Assembly (NCBI GenBank): GCA_014323785.1
Contig: JACONJ010000020.1
Coordinates: 1 to 62,390 of the forward strand
DNA length: 62,390 bases
Direction: 5' to 3'
Source of the DNA: Paracoccaceae bacterium
Lineage (GTDB): Bacteria > Pseudomonadota > Alphaproteobacteria > Rhodobacterales > Rhodobacteraceae
Part shown: one piece after another, positions 1-9,378 of the stretch
Layout: the number at the start of each line of letters is the position of its first letter
How positions within the stretch are numbered: the first letter of the stretch is position 1
Position numbers and translations under genes: made by a program
The notes under the pieces: model-generated
What the model was told of the DNA's origin: nothing
Databases searched by the model: none
What the model saw: only the letters and a program-made list of their open reading frames with translations

Positions 1-380
1 TGTTCTGAGCCGGGACATCAAAGCCGGTTGGGGGGAACCCCGGAAAGTGGCGTTGATTTGCGCCGCACCGGGGCATAGAATCCGCAAACCAGCGCAAGGC
101 CCCCCGATGGGGGGGCTGTTGCGTACCAGGAATCAGACGGGGCCAAGACCGCCGCGACACAGACATCTCTGTGGCCGTGCGCGGGCTCCTGCCCGAAGCC
201 ATAACATGTTCCCCTTGTCACAGGCAGGATAATTCTGGCAACCCTTCCCAATCAGGCATCCGCAGGTTACAATCCGCATGTTATCGTCAGCAACAAACGA
301 ACTGAAACGTTCAGCTTCGGCCGGGGGTGCGGCGAAAAACCGGGAACAAACCAAAGAATTGTCAGCCGAGGAGACAGAAC
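1..380. other. Non-coding stretch upstream of gap
   Basis: I see no convincing gene here; the short open frames have no coding character or ribosome binding site. It holds a GC-rich hairpin near 97-117 and, just before gap, a purine-rich ribosome binding region (GAGGAGACAG ending near 377). No promoter stands out. Confidence 0.6.
97..117 (+). terminator. GC-rich terminator-like hairpin
   Basis: A run of six C is followed by GAT and a run of seven G, flanked by AG on the left and CT on the right, giving a very stable short stem with a 3-nt loop. The 3' side reads TGTTGCG, a poor T-tract, so this is only terminator-like. It would end transcription of a gene lying left of the window. Confidence 0.4.
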
Positions 381-1379
381 ATGGCGATCAAGGCAGCCAT
401 CAACGGGTTCGGGCGGATCGGGCGCAATGTCCTTCGGGCATTGATCGAATCGGGACGCACCGATGTGGAGGTGATCGCCATCAACGATCTGGCCCCGGTG
501 AACACCAACGCCCATCTTCTGCGCTTTGACAGCGTACATGGCCGGTTCCCGGGAGAGGTGACAACAACCGCCGACAGCATTGATGCGGGCCGAGGCCCCA
601 TCGCCGTGACCGCAATCCGCAATCCTGCCGAATTGCCCTGGGCGGATGTTGATATCGTGCTGGAATGCACCGGAATCTTTACAGGCGACAAGGTAAAGGT
701 TCACCTTGAAAACGGAGCCGACCGGGTGCTGGTGTCTGCCCCGTCCCCGGGCGCGGACAAAACCGTGGTCTACGGTGTCAATCACAGCGTGCTGACCCGC
801 GCTGATCGGCATGTCTCAAACGCGTCTTGCACCACCAACTGCCTGGCACCGGTTGCCAAGGTTATCCATGATACCATTGGGCTAAACCGCGGCTTTATGA
901 CGACGATCCATTCCTATACAGGGGACCAGCCGGTGCTGGATACAATGCACCCGGATCTCTACCGCGCACGGGCTGCGGCGATGAGCATGATACCAACATC
1001 CACCGGCGCGGCAAAGGCCGTGGGCCTGGTTCTGCCAGAGTTGAACGGCAAACTGGACGGGGTTGCCGTGCGTGTCCCCACGCCCAATGTCTCGGTCGTT
1101 GATTTGACCTTTGAGGCCAGCCGGAACACAACAGCCGGGGAGATCAACGCCGCGATTCATGCGGCGGCTGCGGGTCCGCTGAAAGGCATTCTGGGTGTCA
1201 CAGATGACAAACTTGTCTCAATGGATTTCAATCATGATTCCCGTTCGTCAATCTTTGCCACGGACCAGACCAGGGTGATGGACGGCAACCTGTGTCGCAT
1301 ACTGGCCTGGTATGACAACGAATGGGGCTTCTCGTGCCGGATGCTGGACACGGTGGTTGAAATGGGCAGGCATCTGTAA
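381..1379 (+). CDS. gap: Glyceraldehyde-3-phosphate dehydrogenase
   Basis: A 332-residue NAD(P)-dependent GAPDH that interconverts glyceraldehyde-3-phosphate and 1,3-bisphosphoglycerate in glycolysis, gluconeogenesis or the Calvin cycle. The N-terminus AAINGFGRIGRNVLRA is the Rossmann nucleotide-binding motif, and the active-site cysteine is Cys150 in NASCTTNC. The C-terminal DNEWGFSCRM is the usual end. Length is typical. ATG at 381 is chosen over an upstream in-frame start at 327 because it follows GAGGAGACAG and starts directly at the conserved fold. pgk follows after 60 bp, so the two are probably co-transcribed. Confidence 0.97.
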   Translation: MAIKAAINGFGRIGRNVLRALIESGRTDVEVIAINDLAPVNTNAHLLRFDSVHGRFPGEVTTTADSIDAGRGPIAVTAIRNPAELPWADVDIVLECTGIFTGDKVKVHLENGADRVLVSAPSPGADKTVVYGVNHSVLTRADRHVSNASCTTNCLAPVAKVIHDTIGLNRGFMTTIHSYTGDQPVLDTMHPDLYRARAAAMSMIPTSTGAAKAVGLVLPELNGKLDGVAVRVPTPNVSVVDLTFEASRNTTAGEINAAIHAAAAGPLKGILGVTDDKLVSMDFNHDSRSSIFATDQTRVMDGNLCRILAWYDNEWGFSCRMLDTVVEMGRHL

Positions 1380-1439
1380 CCTTGTCCGGCCGGATAAGGG
1401 TTGAACACGGGCCCTGCGCCCGCGGAAGGACATATCAGG

Positions 1440-2627
1440 ATGACTTGGAACACCCTTGATGCTTTGGATTTGGCGGGTAAAATCGTCCTGACCCGGGTGG
1501 ATATCAATGTACCCGTCGACGGGAGCCGCATCACCGACACCACGCGGATTGATCGCATCGCACCCACAATCCGGGATATTCTGTCCGCTGGTGGCTTGCC
1601 GGTGCTTCTGGCGCATTTCGGACGGCCGAAGGGCAGGCCGGTACCCGAAATGTCACTACGTGTCACCCTGCCTGCGCTGGAGGCCGCACTTGGCCAGACT
1701 GTCACTTTTGTCGAGCGTTCCTCCCGCGCTGCGCTCGAGGCGATGCCCGAAGGGGCGGTGGTTCTGGTGGAAAATACCCGCTTTTCCCCAATGGAAGAGG
1801 CGAACGATCCGAAGATGGCGCAGTTCCTTGCCTCGCTGGGCGATGTGTTTTGCAACGATGCATTTTCAGCCGCGCACCGGGCCCATGCCTCAACCGAGGG
1901 GGTGGCGCATCTGCTGCCAAACTGCGCCGGGCGGCTGATGCAGGCAGAGCTGACCGCGCTTGAGGCCGCGCTTGGCACCCCGCATCGCCCGGTTGCGGCT
2001 GTGGTCGGGGGTGCGAAGGTCTCTACCAAACTGGAACTGCTGGGCAACCTGGCGGGGAAGGTTGACCATCTGGTGCTCGGCGGCGGCATGGCCAACGCCT
2101 TTCTGTTTGCGCAAGGATACGAGATCGGCAATTCGCTGGCCGAGAAAGACATGGCCGGGACCGCACGGGCGGTTCTGGAGAAGGCCGGGGCCACCGGGTG
2201 TAAGGTGCATTTGCCCAAGGATATCGTGGTGGCCGGGCGGTGTGCCGCCCATGCGCCGCACCACATCCTGCCCGTGGGGCACTGCCCCCCTGAACAGATG
2301 ATCCTTGATGCCGGGCCAAAAACCGTCGCCGCCCTGGAAGGGATATTTTGCACCTGCAGGACGCTCATCTGGAACGGCCCCCTGGGCGCGTTTGAGTGGG
2401 AACCGTTCGACACCGCCACCAGCCAGGCAGCCGGGGTGGCGGCGGACCTGACCGCGCAAGGCCGGCTGCTTACCGTTGCAGGCGGCGGCGATACGGTCGC
2501 GGCGTTGCATCGGGCCGGGGTGGCGGACCGTTTCAGCTATATCTCTACCGCGGGCGGTGCATTTCTGGCCTGGATGGAGGGCAAAACCCTCCCAGGGGTT
2601 GCAGCACTGGAACAATCGGGCAAGTAA
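1440..2627 (+). CDS. pgk: Phosphoglycerate kinase
   Basis: A 395-residue phosphoglycerate kinase, which transfers phosphate between 1,3-bisphosphoglycerate and ADP. Visible family blocks are the N-terminal [19 protein letters not shown] substrate-binding region, the VENTRF block, [12 protein letters not shown], and the C-terminal nucleotide-binding GGGDTVAAL with [17 protein letters not shown] at 1440 follows GGAAGGA with 9-nt spacing; a TTG at 1401 would add 13 unconserved residues. It lies 60 bp after gap in the same orientation and forms a glycolytic unit with it and the downstream fba. Confidence 0.97.
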   Translation: MTWNTLDALDLAGKIVLTRVDINVPVDGSRITDTTRIDRIAPTIRDILSAGGLPVLLAHFGRPKGRPVPEMSLRVTLPALEAALGQTVTFVERSSRAALEAMPEGAVVLVENTRFSPMEEANDPKMAQFLASLGDVFCNDAFSAAHRAHASTEGVAHLLPNCAGRLMQAELTALEAALGTPHRPVAAVVGGAKVSTKLELLGNLAGKVDHLVLGGGMANAFLFAQGYEIGNSLAEKDMAGTARAVLEKAGATGCKVHLPKDIVVAGRCAAHAPHHILPVGHCPPEQMILDAGPKTVAALEGIFCTCRTLIWNGPLGAFEWEPFDTATSQAAGVAADLTAQGRLLTVAGGGDTVAALHRAGVADRFSYISTAGGAFLAWMEGKTLPGVAALEQSGK

Positions 2628-2699
2628 AGAAATCCCGCCTTGCCAAAGGTGCCCGTTTCGGGTTCATCTGGTTCAATCGTCGCCTTGGGAAGATTCGCT

Positions 2700-3295
2700 A
2701 TGTTTCGCATGCACACAACCGCCGCCGCCATCGCGCTGAACATGACATGGGTATTGCTCGCGCAGGCGCAAACGATGCCCCCCCCGCGGACCTGGATACC
2801 CCAACCGAATCATCGGCCGAGTCCTGGCGCGGCATCACCATCGCCCCGGAATCAAGGTGCAGTGCCTATGACCAGAACGATTACTCCTACTCCGCCGCCA
2901 GTATTGAGAATCGCATTGTCGAGGCGATGGATGGCCGAATCTTTGGCCCCTACTCGATGACCACCTTCCCGGACATAAAACAGACCCACATCAGCCGCCT
3001 CATTGCCCCGTCAGAGGCACATGATTCGGGCCTGTGCGCGGCAGATTCGGCAACGCGGCGGGCGTTTGCCCGCGACCTTGATAACCTGACGCTTGCGGCT
3101 CCAATCACTCGAAATCGCAAACAGGCGTATGACGCGGCAGAGTGGCTGCCCGACAATAACCGGTGCTGGTTTGCGAATCGTGTGGTAGAGGTGCGGCGGA
3201 AATACGACCTGACCATAGATCACGCCGAAGCTGCCGCGTTAGAGGCGGTTCTGGCCGGATGCACCTCGACCGAAATGACTTTCGGCGACCAGTGA
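2700..3295 (+). pseudogene. Secreted HNH/GmrSD-C-like protein, frameshifted at a C8 run
   Basis: From ATG 2700 (GGGAAG 7 nt upstream) one frame encodes a signal peptide ending LLAQAQT. At a run of eight C (2778-2785) the coding signal moves to another frame, which continues PADLDTPTES and then a domain with SEAHDSGLC, RDLDNLTLAAP, DAAEWLPDNNRCWFANRVVEVRR and a C-terminal LAGC, stopping at 3295. This matches small exported proteins with the GmrSD C-terminal/DUF1524-like HNH fold as I recall them. One extra C, or two fewer, restores a single ~197-residue protein; so would a -1 ribosomal slip. Where the family has Glu/Asp-His before the first strand, I read Ser-Arg (ISRLIAPSEA), so catalysis may be lost anyway. 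It could be decay, phase variation or a homopolymer sequencing error. Confidence 0.6.
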
Positions 3296-3434
3296 TGACC
3301 ATCCTGGCACCCGTGCCATAAACGCATCATCCCCCGAGGCAGGCTTTCACACCGTCACCCTTGTTCGCCCTGCCCCGCCGCCTTAGGATCGGGCCAGATT
3401 CATCGTCAATTATTCCCTTTCGGAGGCTTCGGAT

Positions 3435-4352
3435 ATGCCCGGAAACCGCACCGTCCAGGCCGCGCAAATGACCTCACACCCCGGCTTCATCGCGGCCTTG
3501 GACCAGTCGGGCGGTTCCACGCCCAAAGCACTGCAACTATACGGGATTGGCAAGGATGCCTATGCCAGCCCGGCAGAGATGTTTGACCTGATCCACGCCA
3601 TGCGCACCCGGATCGCGATGGCCCCTGCCTTTACCGGCGACAAGGTGATTGGCGCAATCCTGTTCGATATGACGATAGAACGCGACATCGGCGGCAAGCC
3701 CGCGGCCCGATACCTTTGGGAAGAGCGCGGGGTTGTGCCGTTTCTGAAGGTTGACAAGGGGCTGGCCCCCCCCGCGAACGGCGTGCAGCTGATGAATCCC
3801 CTTCCCGCGCTTGACAGGATGTGCGACCGCGCCGTCGCGCATGGGATGTTTGGCACCAAGATGCGCGCGGTCATTAATGCCGCCAATTCTAAGGGGATCC
3901 GCGCCATCGTGGCACAGCAATTTCGGTTCGGCAAACAAATCTTGCGTCATGGGCTGATGCCGATCCTGGAACCGGAAATTACGATCACCATAGAGGATAA
4001 GACCAAAGCAGAAGAGATGCTACTGGCCGAAATTCTAACCAGTCTGGACACACTGCCCGCTGAACAGCAAATCATGCTGAAACTTAGCCTGCCAACGGTG
4101 CCAAACCTGTATGCACCGCTGGTCGCGCACCCAAGGGTGATGCGCGTGGTGGCCCTGTCAGGCGGCTTTACGCAAGAAGAGGCGAACGCCAGACTGGCCC
4201 AAAACATCGGCATAAGTGCCAGTTTTTCCCGCGCTTTGGCCGAGGGGCTGTCAATCGATCAGGACGATGCCGTCTTCCACGCCACCATCGCCGCCACAAT
4301 CGGCAGAATCTACGCGGCTTCGGTCGCGGGCGGTCCTGTCGCAGTTCAGTGA
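3435..4352 (+). CDS. Fructose-bisphosphate aldolase class I
   Basis: A 305-residue Schiff-base (class I) aldolase of the bacterial type, which cleaves fructose-1,6-bisphosphate to triose phosphates in the pathway served by gap and pgk. Diagnostic segments are GFIAALDQSGGSTPKALQLYG at the N-terminus, PFLKVDKGL in the middle, and LSLPTVPNLY with ALSGGFTQEEAN near the C-terminus. ATG 3435 follows GGAGG at 3422-3426. It is separated from pgk by the broken HNH gene but keeps the same strand. Length matches the ~300-residue family. Confidence 0.92.
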   Translation: MPGNRTVQAAQMTSHPGFIAALDQSGGSTPKALQLYGIGKDAYASPAEMFDLIHAMRTRIAMAPAFTGDKVIGAILFDMTIERDIGGKPAARYLWEERGVVPFLKVDKGLAPPANGVQLMNPLPALDRMCDRAVAHGMFGTKMRAVINAANSKGIRAIVAQQFRFGKQILRHGLMPILEPEITITIEDKTKAEEMLLAEILTSLDTLPAEQQIMLKLSLPTVPNLYAPLVAHPRVMRVVALSGGFTQEEANARLAQNIGISASFSRALAEGLSIDQDDAVFHATIAATIGRIYAASVAGGPVAVQ

Positions 4353-4459
4353 AACCGCGTCAGGCCAAGTGCGCTCCGCTCGTCGATATCCCCGGGCCAG
4401 TGGGCGGCGCAACCTTTCTGCGGTCTGTCATGGCACCCTCCTGTGCCGGGGATGCGGGT

Positions 4460-4747
4460 TCAGGTACTGGCACACGCCTTTTCAATCTTTTTCTTGATGT
4501 TCCGTGCTTTGGGCGACAGGTCGCTGTCCTTCGCCCTGGCCAGGAACGCATCCAGCCCGCCACGATGATCCACCGTGCGCAAAGCGGCGGCAGAGACCCG
4601 CAGCCTGAAGCGGCGGTCCAGAATGTCTGATCCCAGCGTCACCTCGCTAAGGTTTGGCAGAAAGCGGCGCTTGGTTTTGTTGTTGGCGTGGCTGACATTG
4701 TTGCCGACCATCGGACCTTTGCCGGTCAATTCGCAGACGCGAGACAT
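4460..4747 (-). CDS. rpmB: 50S ribosomal protein L28
   Basis: A 95-residue basic ribosomal protein of the large subunit. It starts [20 protein letters not shown], the L28 signature, followed by [11 protein letters not shown] and the alphaproteobacterial extension [21 protein letters not shown]. An upstream in-frame start at 4849 would add 34 non-family residues and is rejected. The gene converges on fba. The leader on its 5' side (4748-5014) is shared divergently with nrdR and contains a short CACCCC/GGGGTG inverted repeat at 4805-4820. Confidence 0.96.
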   Translation of the reverse strand: MSRVCELTGKGPMVGNNVSHANNKTKRRFLPNLSEVTLGSDILDRRFRLRVSAAALRTVDHRGGLDAFLARAKDSDLSPKARNIKKKIEKACAST

Positions 4748-5014
4748 CACACTTCCCCAGATTTGGCGCACCCGCCCACATGCCGGCACCCGCCAAGAAT
4801 AGGCCACCCCCGGCGGGGTGTCAACGACCAATCGCCGACCAATCGCCAAATATCATCCCCCTCTCGGGGCGGGCAATTCTGCCCTACCCAACCTGTCGCA
4901 GCCCGCCTATAGTGGATGGGATGCAACGGGCGTCAGACCTGCACAGGCTTGGGCTGTTTCGGCCACTGCGGGGCACCCACTCCGGGATATGAAGGACAAA
5001 AAAGGGATCAAATA

Positions 5015-5482
5015 ATGCGCTGCCCGTTTTGCGGACATACAGACACGCAGGTAAAGGACAGTCGCCCGGCGGAAGATCACGTGGCAATCCGCAGGCGCCG
5101 ATTCTGTCCGGCCTGTGGTGGGCGGTTCACCACCTATGAACGGGTGCAGCTGCGCGATCTGGTCGTGATCAAATCCAATGGCAAGCGCGAGAATTTTGAC
5201 CGTCACAAATTGGAACGCTCAATCCGCATCGCCATGCAAAAACGCCCGGTGGAACCAGAGCGGATTGACCGGATGATCTCGGGCATTGTGCGCCAGCTGG
5301 AAAGTTCAGGCGGGGCTGACATCCCCTCTAACACCATTGGTGAGACTGTGATGGAACGGCTGGCCGGGATCGACACGGTGGCCTATGTGCGCTTTGCCAG
5401 CGTCTACAAGAATTTTCAGGCCGCCAATGATTTTGAGGAATTCATCATGGAATTGCGCCCGTCCGCCCCCTCTGAAGGTTAG
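5015..5482 (+). CDS. nrdR: Transcriptional repressor NrdR
   Basis: A 155-residue NrdR repressor of ribonucleotide reductase genes. The zinc ribbon is [17 protein letters not shown] with the partner [13 protein letters not shown]; an ATP-cone domain follows ([20 protein letters not shown] onward). ATG 5015 is preceded by AAGGGA; the longer open frame has no family similarity before this Met. ribD begins 3 bp after the stop, and the nrdR-ribD pairing is common in proteobacteria, so they are expected to share a transcript. Confidence 0.96.
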   Translation: MRCPFCGHTDTQVKDSRPAEDHVAIRRRRFCPACGGRFTTYERVQLRDLVVIKSNGKRENFDRHKLERSIRIAMQKRPVEPERIDRMISGIVRQLESSGGADIPSNTIGETVMERLAGIDTVAYVRFASVYKNFQAANDFEEFIMELRPSAPSEG

Positions 5483-5485
5483 GCA

Positions 5486-6610
5486 ATGCACCAGGATACG
5501 GATACCCGCTGGATGCGCCTGGCGTTGCGCTTGGGTGCGCGTGGGTTGGGCCAGGTCTGGCCGAATCCCGCTGTGGGCTGCGTGATCGTGAAATCAGACC
5601 GTGTGATCGGGCGCGGCTGGACGCAGCCCGGTGGTCGCCCCCATGCCGAAACCCAGGCACTGGAGCAGGCCGGGGGAACAGCTCATGGTGCCACAGTTTA
5701 CGTCAGCCTGGAACCCTGCGCCCATATCGGCCAGACCCTGCCTTGCGCCGATGCGCTGGTCGCAGCCGCCGTCGCGCGGGTGGTGATCGCGATCCAGGAT
5801 CCCGACCCACGCACCGCTGGCAAGGGTATTGCCCGCCTGCGGGCTGCTGGCATTGCCGTCACGGTCGGGGTCGGGGAAGCATCCGCGCGCCTGGTTCATG
5901 CGGGGTTCTTTGCCCGCGTCACACGGAACCGCCCGGCCGTGACCCTGAAACTTGCCTGTTCCCTTGATGGCCGGATCGCCACAGCCGCGGGCGAAAGCCG
6001 ATGGATCACCGGCCCCAAAGCGCGCGCCTGGGTTCACGCCACCCGGGCGCAGCACGATGCGGTGCTGGTGGGCGCGGGCACGGTGCGCCGGGATAACCCC
6101 GGCCTGACCGTGCGCGGCCTTGGCCCCACACCGCAGCCGGTGCGCGTGGTGCTGTCGCGCACACTGGATTTGCCCCGCGACGGCCAACTGGCCCGGACCG
6201 CCCGCACGGTACCCCTGTGGCTGTGTCACGGCCCGGATGCCGCACCCGAGGCTTTGGCCGCCTGGACCGCGCTTGGGGCGCGATGCCTGCCCTGCCGCAC
6301 GGCCCCCCCCGGCGATCTGCTGGATGTGGTGGACGTGATGCAGGTTCTGGGCAACGCGGGCCTGACGCGGGTGTTGTGCGAGGGCGGCGGTGCGCTGGCC
6401 ACCGCGCTTCTGGCCGCGGATATGGTAGACGATCTGGTCGGGATGACCGCCGGGCTGATCCTGGGTGCCGAGGGCCAGCCCGCCATTGGCGCGATGGGCG
6501 TGACGGCCCTGGCCACCGCGCCCAGGCTGGCATTGCACCGGGTTACGCGCTGCGGGGCGGATACCCTAACCCATTGGCGGCGACCTGCCACGGATACCGC
6601 GGAAGGTTGA
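5486..6610 (+). CDS. ribD: Riboflavin biosynthesis deaminase/reductase RibD
   Basis: A 374-residue bifunctional enzyme for steps two and three of riboflavin synthesis. The N-terminal deaminase has zinc ligands His53-Ala-Glu55 and Cys78/Cys87 in PCAHIGQTLPC. The C-terminal reductase (from about residue 155) has LKLACSLDGRIATAAGESRWI, DAVLVGAGTVRRDNP and the NADPH-binding CEGGGALATALL. It starts 3 bp after nrdR. The rest of the pathway (ribE, ribB, ribH) resumes only at 17.9 kb, so ribD is now cut off from its partners by about 11.3 kb of other DNA. Confidence 0.96.
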   Translation: MHQDTDTRWMRLALRLGARGLGQVWPNPAVGCVIVKSDRVIGRGWTQPGGRPHAETQALEQAGGTAHGATVYVSLEPCAHIGQTLPCADALVAAAVARVVIAIQDPDPRTAGKGIARLRAAGIAVTVGVGEASARLVHAGFFARVTRNRPAVTLKLACSLDGRIATAAGESRWITGPKARAWVHATRAQHDAVLVGAGTVRRDNPGLTVRGLGPTPQPVRVVLSRTLDLPRDGQLARTARTVPLWLCHGPDAAPEALAAWTALGARCLPCRTAPPGDLLDVVDVMQVLGNAGLTRVLCEGGGALATALLAADMVDDLVGMTAGLILGAEGQPAIGAMGVTALATAPRLALHRVTRCGADTLTHWRRPATDTAEG

Positions 6611-6794
6611 GGGGGTGGTGCCACCCTTTGCGGGCCGTGCAGAACACCCCCCGGCGCGTCAAGGTTGCCGCCTTGCGGCTGGAAAATGCGCTGGTATTTT
6701 GCTTGCGCATTATCTTGACTCTGGCCAGTAATGCGGGGGCCTGTCCATGTCCTGTCGCCAGGGCAAGGATGGTCCGCGCCCAGGGAGGACAGGT

Positions 6795-7868
6795 TTACAC
6801 AGTTTCGATGATGTCCCGCACCTCCCTGACAGTCAGACAGGGCTTGCGAGAGTGGATAACGCGATGGCAGTTCGCACACACCATGGCAAGGTCGGCGGTC
6901 GTCGTCTCGCTGTCGGGCTGCAATTCCTCAATGGGAACCTTGTGGTGCGCCTCGATGATCCTGTCACCGGCATCCCCGTAAAGGTTGACTGAAACCTTCC
7001 CGCAGACTTCGCAGGCCAGTTTTCCGTCTGTCATGGCACGATGGTGATCCTTTGCCCGTTTGACAAGCGTACGGTCCCGCTCCCTGTAGACGTGAAGCCG
7101 CGTAAGGATGCGGCCTTCCCGGCCCGAAATCTCCTCCGCATCCACCTCGGGAAGGGCTTCGGCTGTGATCAGCCGATGGGCCGAACCCGCGTTGGTCTGG
7201 CCGAAAATCTCAAATTTTAACCGGATTAACCTGTCGGCAGTCTTGCGGAGTTCCGAAAAATTTACGCCTTTGGCAATCTCGGCCGCATGTGCCTCTACCG
7301 CGTCGGCCAGGTCCGGGCTGTGCTCCCTTACCGCCTCGATGTTGGCCGCGTCATCGGCGACGGCCTTCAGGCGATCATGGAACCGTACCTGGAATGTGCT
7401 GTGACGAACGGAAACGCGGCGCGGCGCAAGCACTGCCTTGATGCCGTCGTCTTCGATAACATCAAAATCCATCTGGTCGATGACAAACGCCTTGTTTTCC
7501 AAAGGGAAAGAAGGGGCCTGCCTGTCAGACCGTGCGGGATCAGGCAACGCCGCCACGGCCATGACGAGCTGTGGCAGGTGCAGTTTGCGCCGATTGTGCG
7601 GTTCACGCTTTCGGAGCCGTGGCTTGCCCTGGGCCAGCCTGCCGCAGACCTCCGCGTTGATCCTGATGCCGGGAGGGTCGAAATCAACATAAACGTCCCT
7701 GTCCATGAGCGAGTCCGCCGGTACGAACTCAAACTCGCCCCGCCCGCCAGACGGTCGCCAGCGGACACCACATGTCGTCATTCGAACATTAACCTCACCT
7801 GAACCAGCCTCCTGCCATGCTGGCGGGAACAGGACGGGATCGTATTGCTTTGTTTTCTTATTGACCAT
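6795..7868 (-). CDS. HNH restriction endonuclease (putative)
   Basis: A 357-residue protein with a C-terminal HNH nuclease: zinc cysteines in CEVCG, the EAHHKVPIEEL metal-binding strand-helix, and CANCHRVIHS. The N-terminal ~220 residues are unfamiliar and presumably bind DNA. Divergent to a C5-cytosine methyltransferase, it is most simply the nuclease of a type II restriction-modification pair; a methylation-dependent HNH nuclease is the alternative. The first Met at 7868 overlaps the methylase gene by 8 bp if that begins at TTG 7861. An internal Met at 7781 is preceded by AGGTGAGG at 11 nt and would leave room for a divergent promoter, so the true start is open (328 or 357 residues). Confidence 0.82.
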   Translation of the reverse strand: MVNKKTKQYDPVLFPPAWQEAGSGEVNVRMTTCGVRWRPSGGRGEFEFVPADSLMDRDVYVDFDPPGIRINAEVCGRLAQGKPRLRKREPHNRRKLHLPQLVMAVAALPDPARSDRQAPSFPLENKAFVIDQMDFDVIEDDGIKAVLAPRRVSVRHSTFQVRFHDRLKAVADDAANIEAVREHSPDLADAVEAHAAEIAKGVNFSELRKTADRLIRLKFEIFGQTNAGSAHRLITAEALPEVDAEEISGREGRILTRLHVYRERDRTLVKRAKDHHRAMTDGKLACEVCGKVSVNLYGDAGDRIIEAHHKVPIEELQPDSETTTADLAMVCANCHRVIHSRKPCLTVREVRDIIETV

Positions 7869-8898
7869 ACTTGTAGTATGCAGGACAAGGACAAGAACCG
7901 GAAGCTGGGCACACAGGGAAGAAATCGGGCTGGCCTACTCTGTCGCATCATTCTTCTCCGGGATCGGAGGGCTTGACCTTGGTCTGGAGAGGGCCGGATT
8001 CACGCTCAGCTTCCACTGCGAGGTCAAGCCGTTTTGCCGCGAGATCCTTGCCCGGCATTGGCCTGACATGCCCGTAAGCAGGGACATAAGGAAACTGGAT
8101 GAAACAGACATCCCTCAAACTGATGTGTGGGCCGCAGGATTCCCATGCCAAGATCTCTCGCTTGCAAGAATGGGGCCAAGATCTGGGCTTCGAGGGAGCC
8201 AGTCTGGACTCTTTCACGAATTTATGCGCCTCGTTAGAGGTCGCCTGCCAAGAGCAATTCTCCTCGAAAACGTGCACGGCCTTCTCTCTAGCCACGGAGG
8301 ACGAGACTTCGCAGTCATACTCAAGGCACTGGACGAACTCGGGTATGGTGTCGGATGGCGTGTGCTTAACAGCAAAGACTTCGGAGTCCCCCAGCAGCGC
8401 CGTCGCGTCTACATTGTTGCCATGCATCACGACGGGTGCAGTCCCGGAAAAGTACTTTTTGAGCCCGAATGCGGCAACCGGCATCCTCAGAAGGGTAGAT
8501 CGAATGGGCCGAAACCTCCCTCCCTCTTTCAGGAGATCATTGGAGATCCTCAGCGGGGCCCCCTTGTGAAACGCATCGCCCATTGCATCTATGCCGAGTC
8601 CGCCCGTCACACCGGCACCGACTGGTCGCGGAACTATGTCTGGTATCCGGACGGAAGGGTGCGGCGTTTCACACCGAACGAGGTCGAGCGGGTTCAGGGA
8701 TTCCCGGAGAATTGGACCCTCCCGCGACACTTTGACGAACACAGGGCGGACAGGCTCGACAGCCTGCGCTACCACGCGGTCGGCAATGCCGTTACCCCGC
8801 CCGTCGCCGAATGGGTTGGCCAGCACCTGGCGTCCGTGATGCAGGCGCAGGATTTGGAACGCCTGCGGAAAGCAGGAACAGCCGTGGCAGCCGAGTGA
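7861..8898 (+). CDS. DNA (cytosine-5-)-methyltransferase
   Basis: A C5-cytosine methyltransferase with the motifs in order: I ASFFSGIGGLDLGLERAG, IV GFPCQDLSLA with the nucleophilic cysteine, VI ENVHGLL, VIII PQQRRRVYIV, a target-recognition region, then RVQGFPENWT and X GNAVTPPVAEW. The start is uncertain because no ATG lies close before motif I. TTG 7861 gives 345 residues and overlaps the endonuclease start; CTG 7930 lies about 10 nt after AGGGAAG and would give the classic short N-terminus. It protects host DNA from the divergent HNH nuclease; the target sequence cannot be read from the protein. Confidence 0.93.
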   Translation: MTILVVCRTRTRTGSWAHREEIGLAYSVASFFSGIGGLDLGLERAGFTLSFHCEVKPFCREILARHWPDMPVSRDIRKLDETDIPQTDVWAAGFPCQDLSLARMGPRSGLRGSQSGLFHEFMRLVRGRLPRAILLENVHGLLSSHGGRDFAVILKALDELGYGVGWRVLNSKDFGVPQQRRRVYIVAMHHDGCSPGKVLFEPECGNRHPQKGRSNGPKPPSLFQEIIGDPQRGPLVKRIAHCIYAESARHTGTDWSRNYVWYPDGRVRRFTPNEVERVQGFPENWTLPRHFDEHRADRLDSLRYHAVGNAVTPPVAEWVGQHLASVMQAQDLERLRKAGTAVAAE

Positions 8899-8958
8899 AC
8901 GCCTGATGTCGGTGGTTGATCGGGGCTCTCATCCGGCCTGATTTCCGATTTAATCCTT

Positions 8959-8991
8959 CAGGACGCTAGGAACCTTGCTCTTCGCGTCCTG
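8959..8991 (+). terminator. Inverted repeat after the methyltransferase
   Basis: CAGGACGC at 8959-8966 and GCGTCCTG at 8984-8991 form a perfect 8-bp stem with a 17-nt loop, 60 bp after the methylase stop and 34 bp before the next start. There is no T-tract, so it could be a weak terminator or a protein-binding operator for the genes downstream. Confidence 0.35.
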
Positions 8992-9024
8992 AACCTGTAA
9001 TCTTGTCATGCAAGGAGGTGTTTT

Positions 9025-9378
9025 ATGACTGCTGCGTCAGCCCAGGGTCACGTTCCCATGCCCCCTTTTGAAAGTGTGGCTCGATCTGGCACCGCAGGGT
9101 CGCCGGAAAGCGGCCGCATACTGCGTGCGCAGGCGATGGAGCAGGCGCGACAAACCTGTAATCTGGCCTTGCGGAACGCGGCCCAGGAAAGTTTCCGAAA
9201 AACCATTTCGGTACTCTTGGAGGCACGCCGGAACCACGACATAAGCGATGAAACCTTCGGAAAACTCATCGAGATTGTGCTGGCAGGTTACGTTGAGAAT
9301 GCGGTGAACATTCGGGTTGAGCGTTTGCTGGATTTGCTTGTGACAAATGTCGGTTCCCTGCGCCTTGGGCTGAAGTGA
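9025..9378 (+). CDS. Small helical protein of unknown function
   Basis: A 117-residue protein I do not recognise. The first ~35 residues look disordered; the rest is predicted mostly helical, with ILRAQAMEQARQTCNLALRN and ISVLLEARRNHDISDETF. No signal peptide or membrane helix is evident. ATG 9025 has a near-perfect ribosome binding site, AAGGAGGTG. The stop overlaps the next start by one base (TGATG), so the two proteins are translationally coupled and probably act together. It is the first gene of the small cassette that ends with the Panacea gene. Confidence 0.7.
   Translation: MTAASAQGHVPMPPFESVARSGTAGSPESGRILRAQAMEQARQTCNLALRNAAQESFRKTISVLLEARRNHDISDETFGKLIEIVLAGYVENAVNIRVERLLDLLVTNVGSLRLGLK

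Noticed and set aside
267-812. 181-codon minus-strand open frame over the gap gene start
   Set aside because: Shadow of gap with no coding signature; gap is certain.
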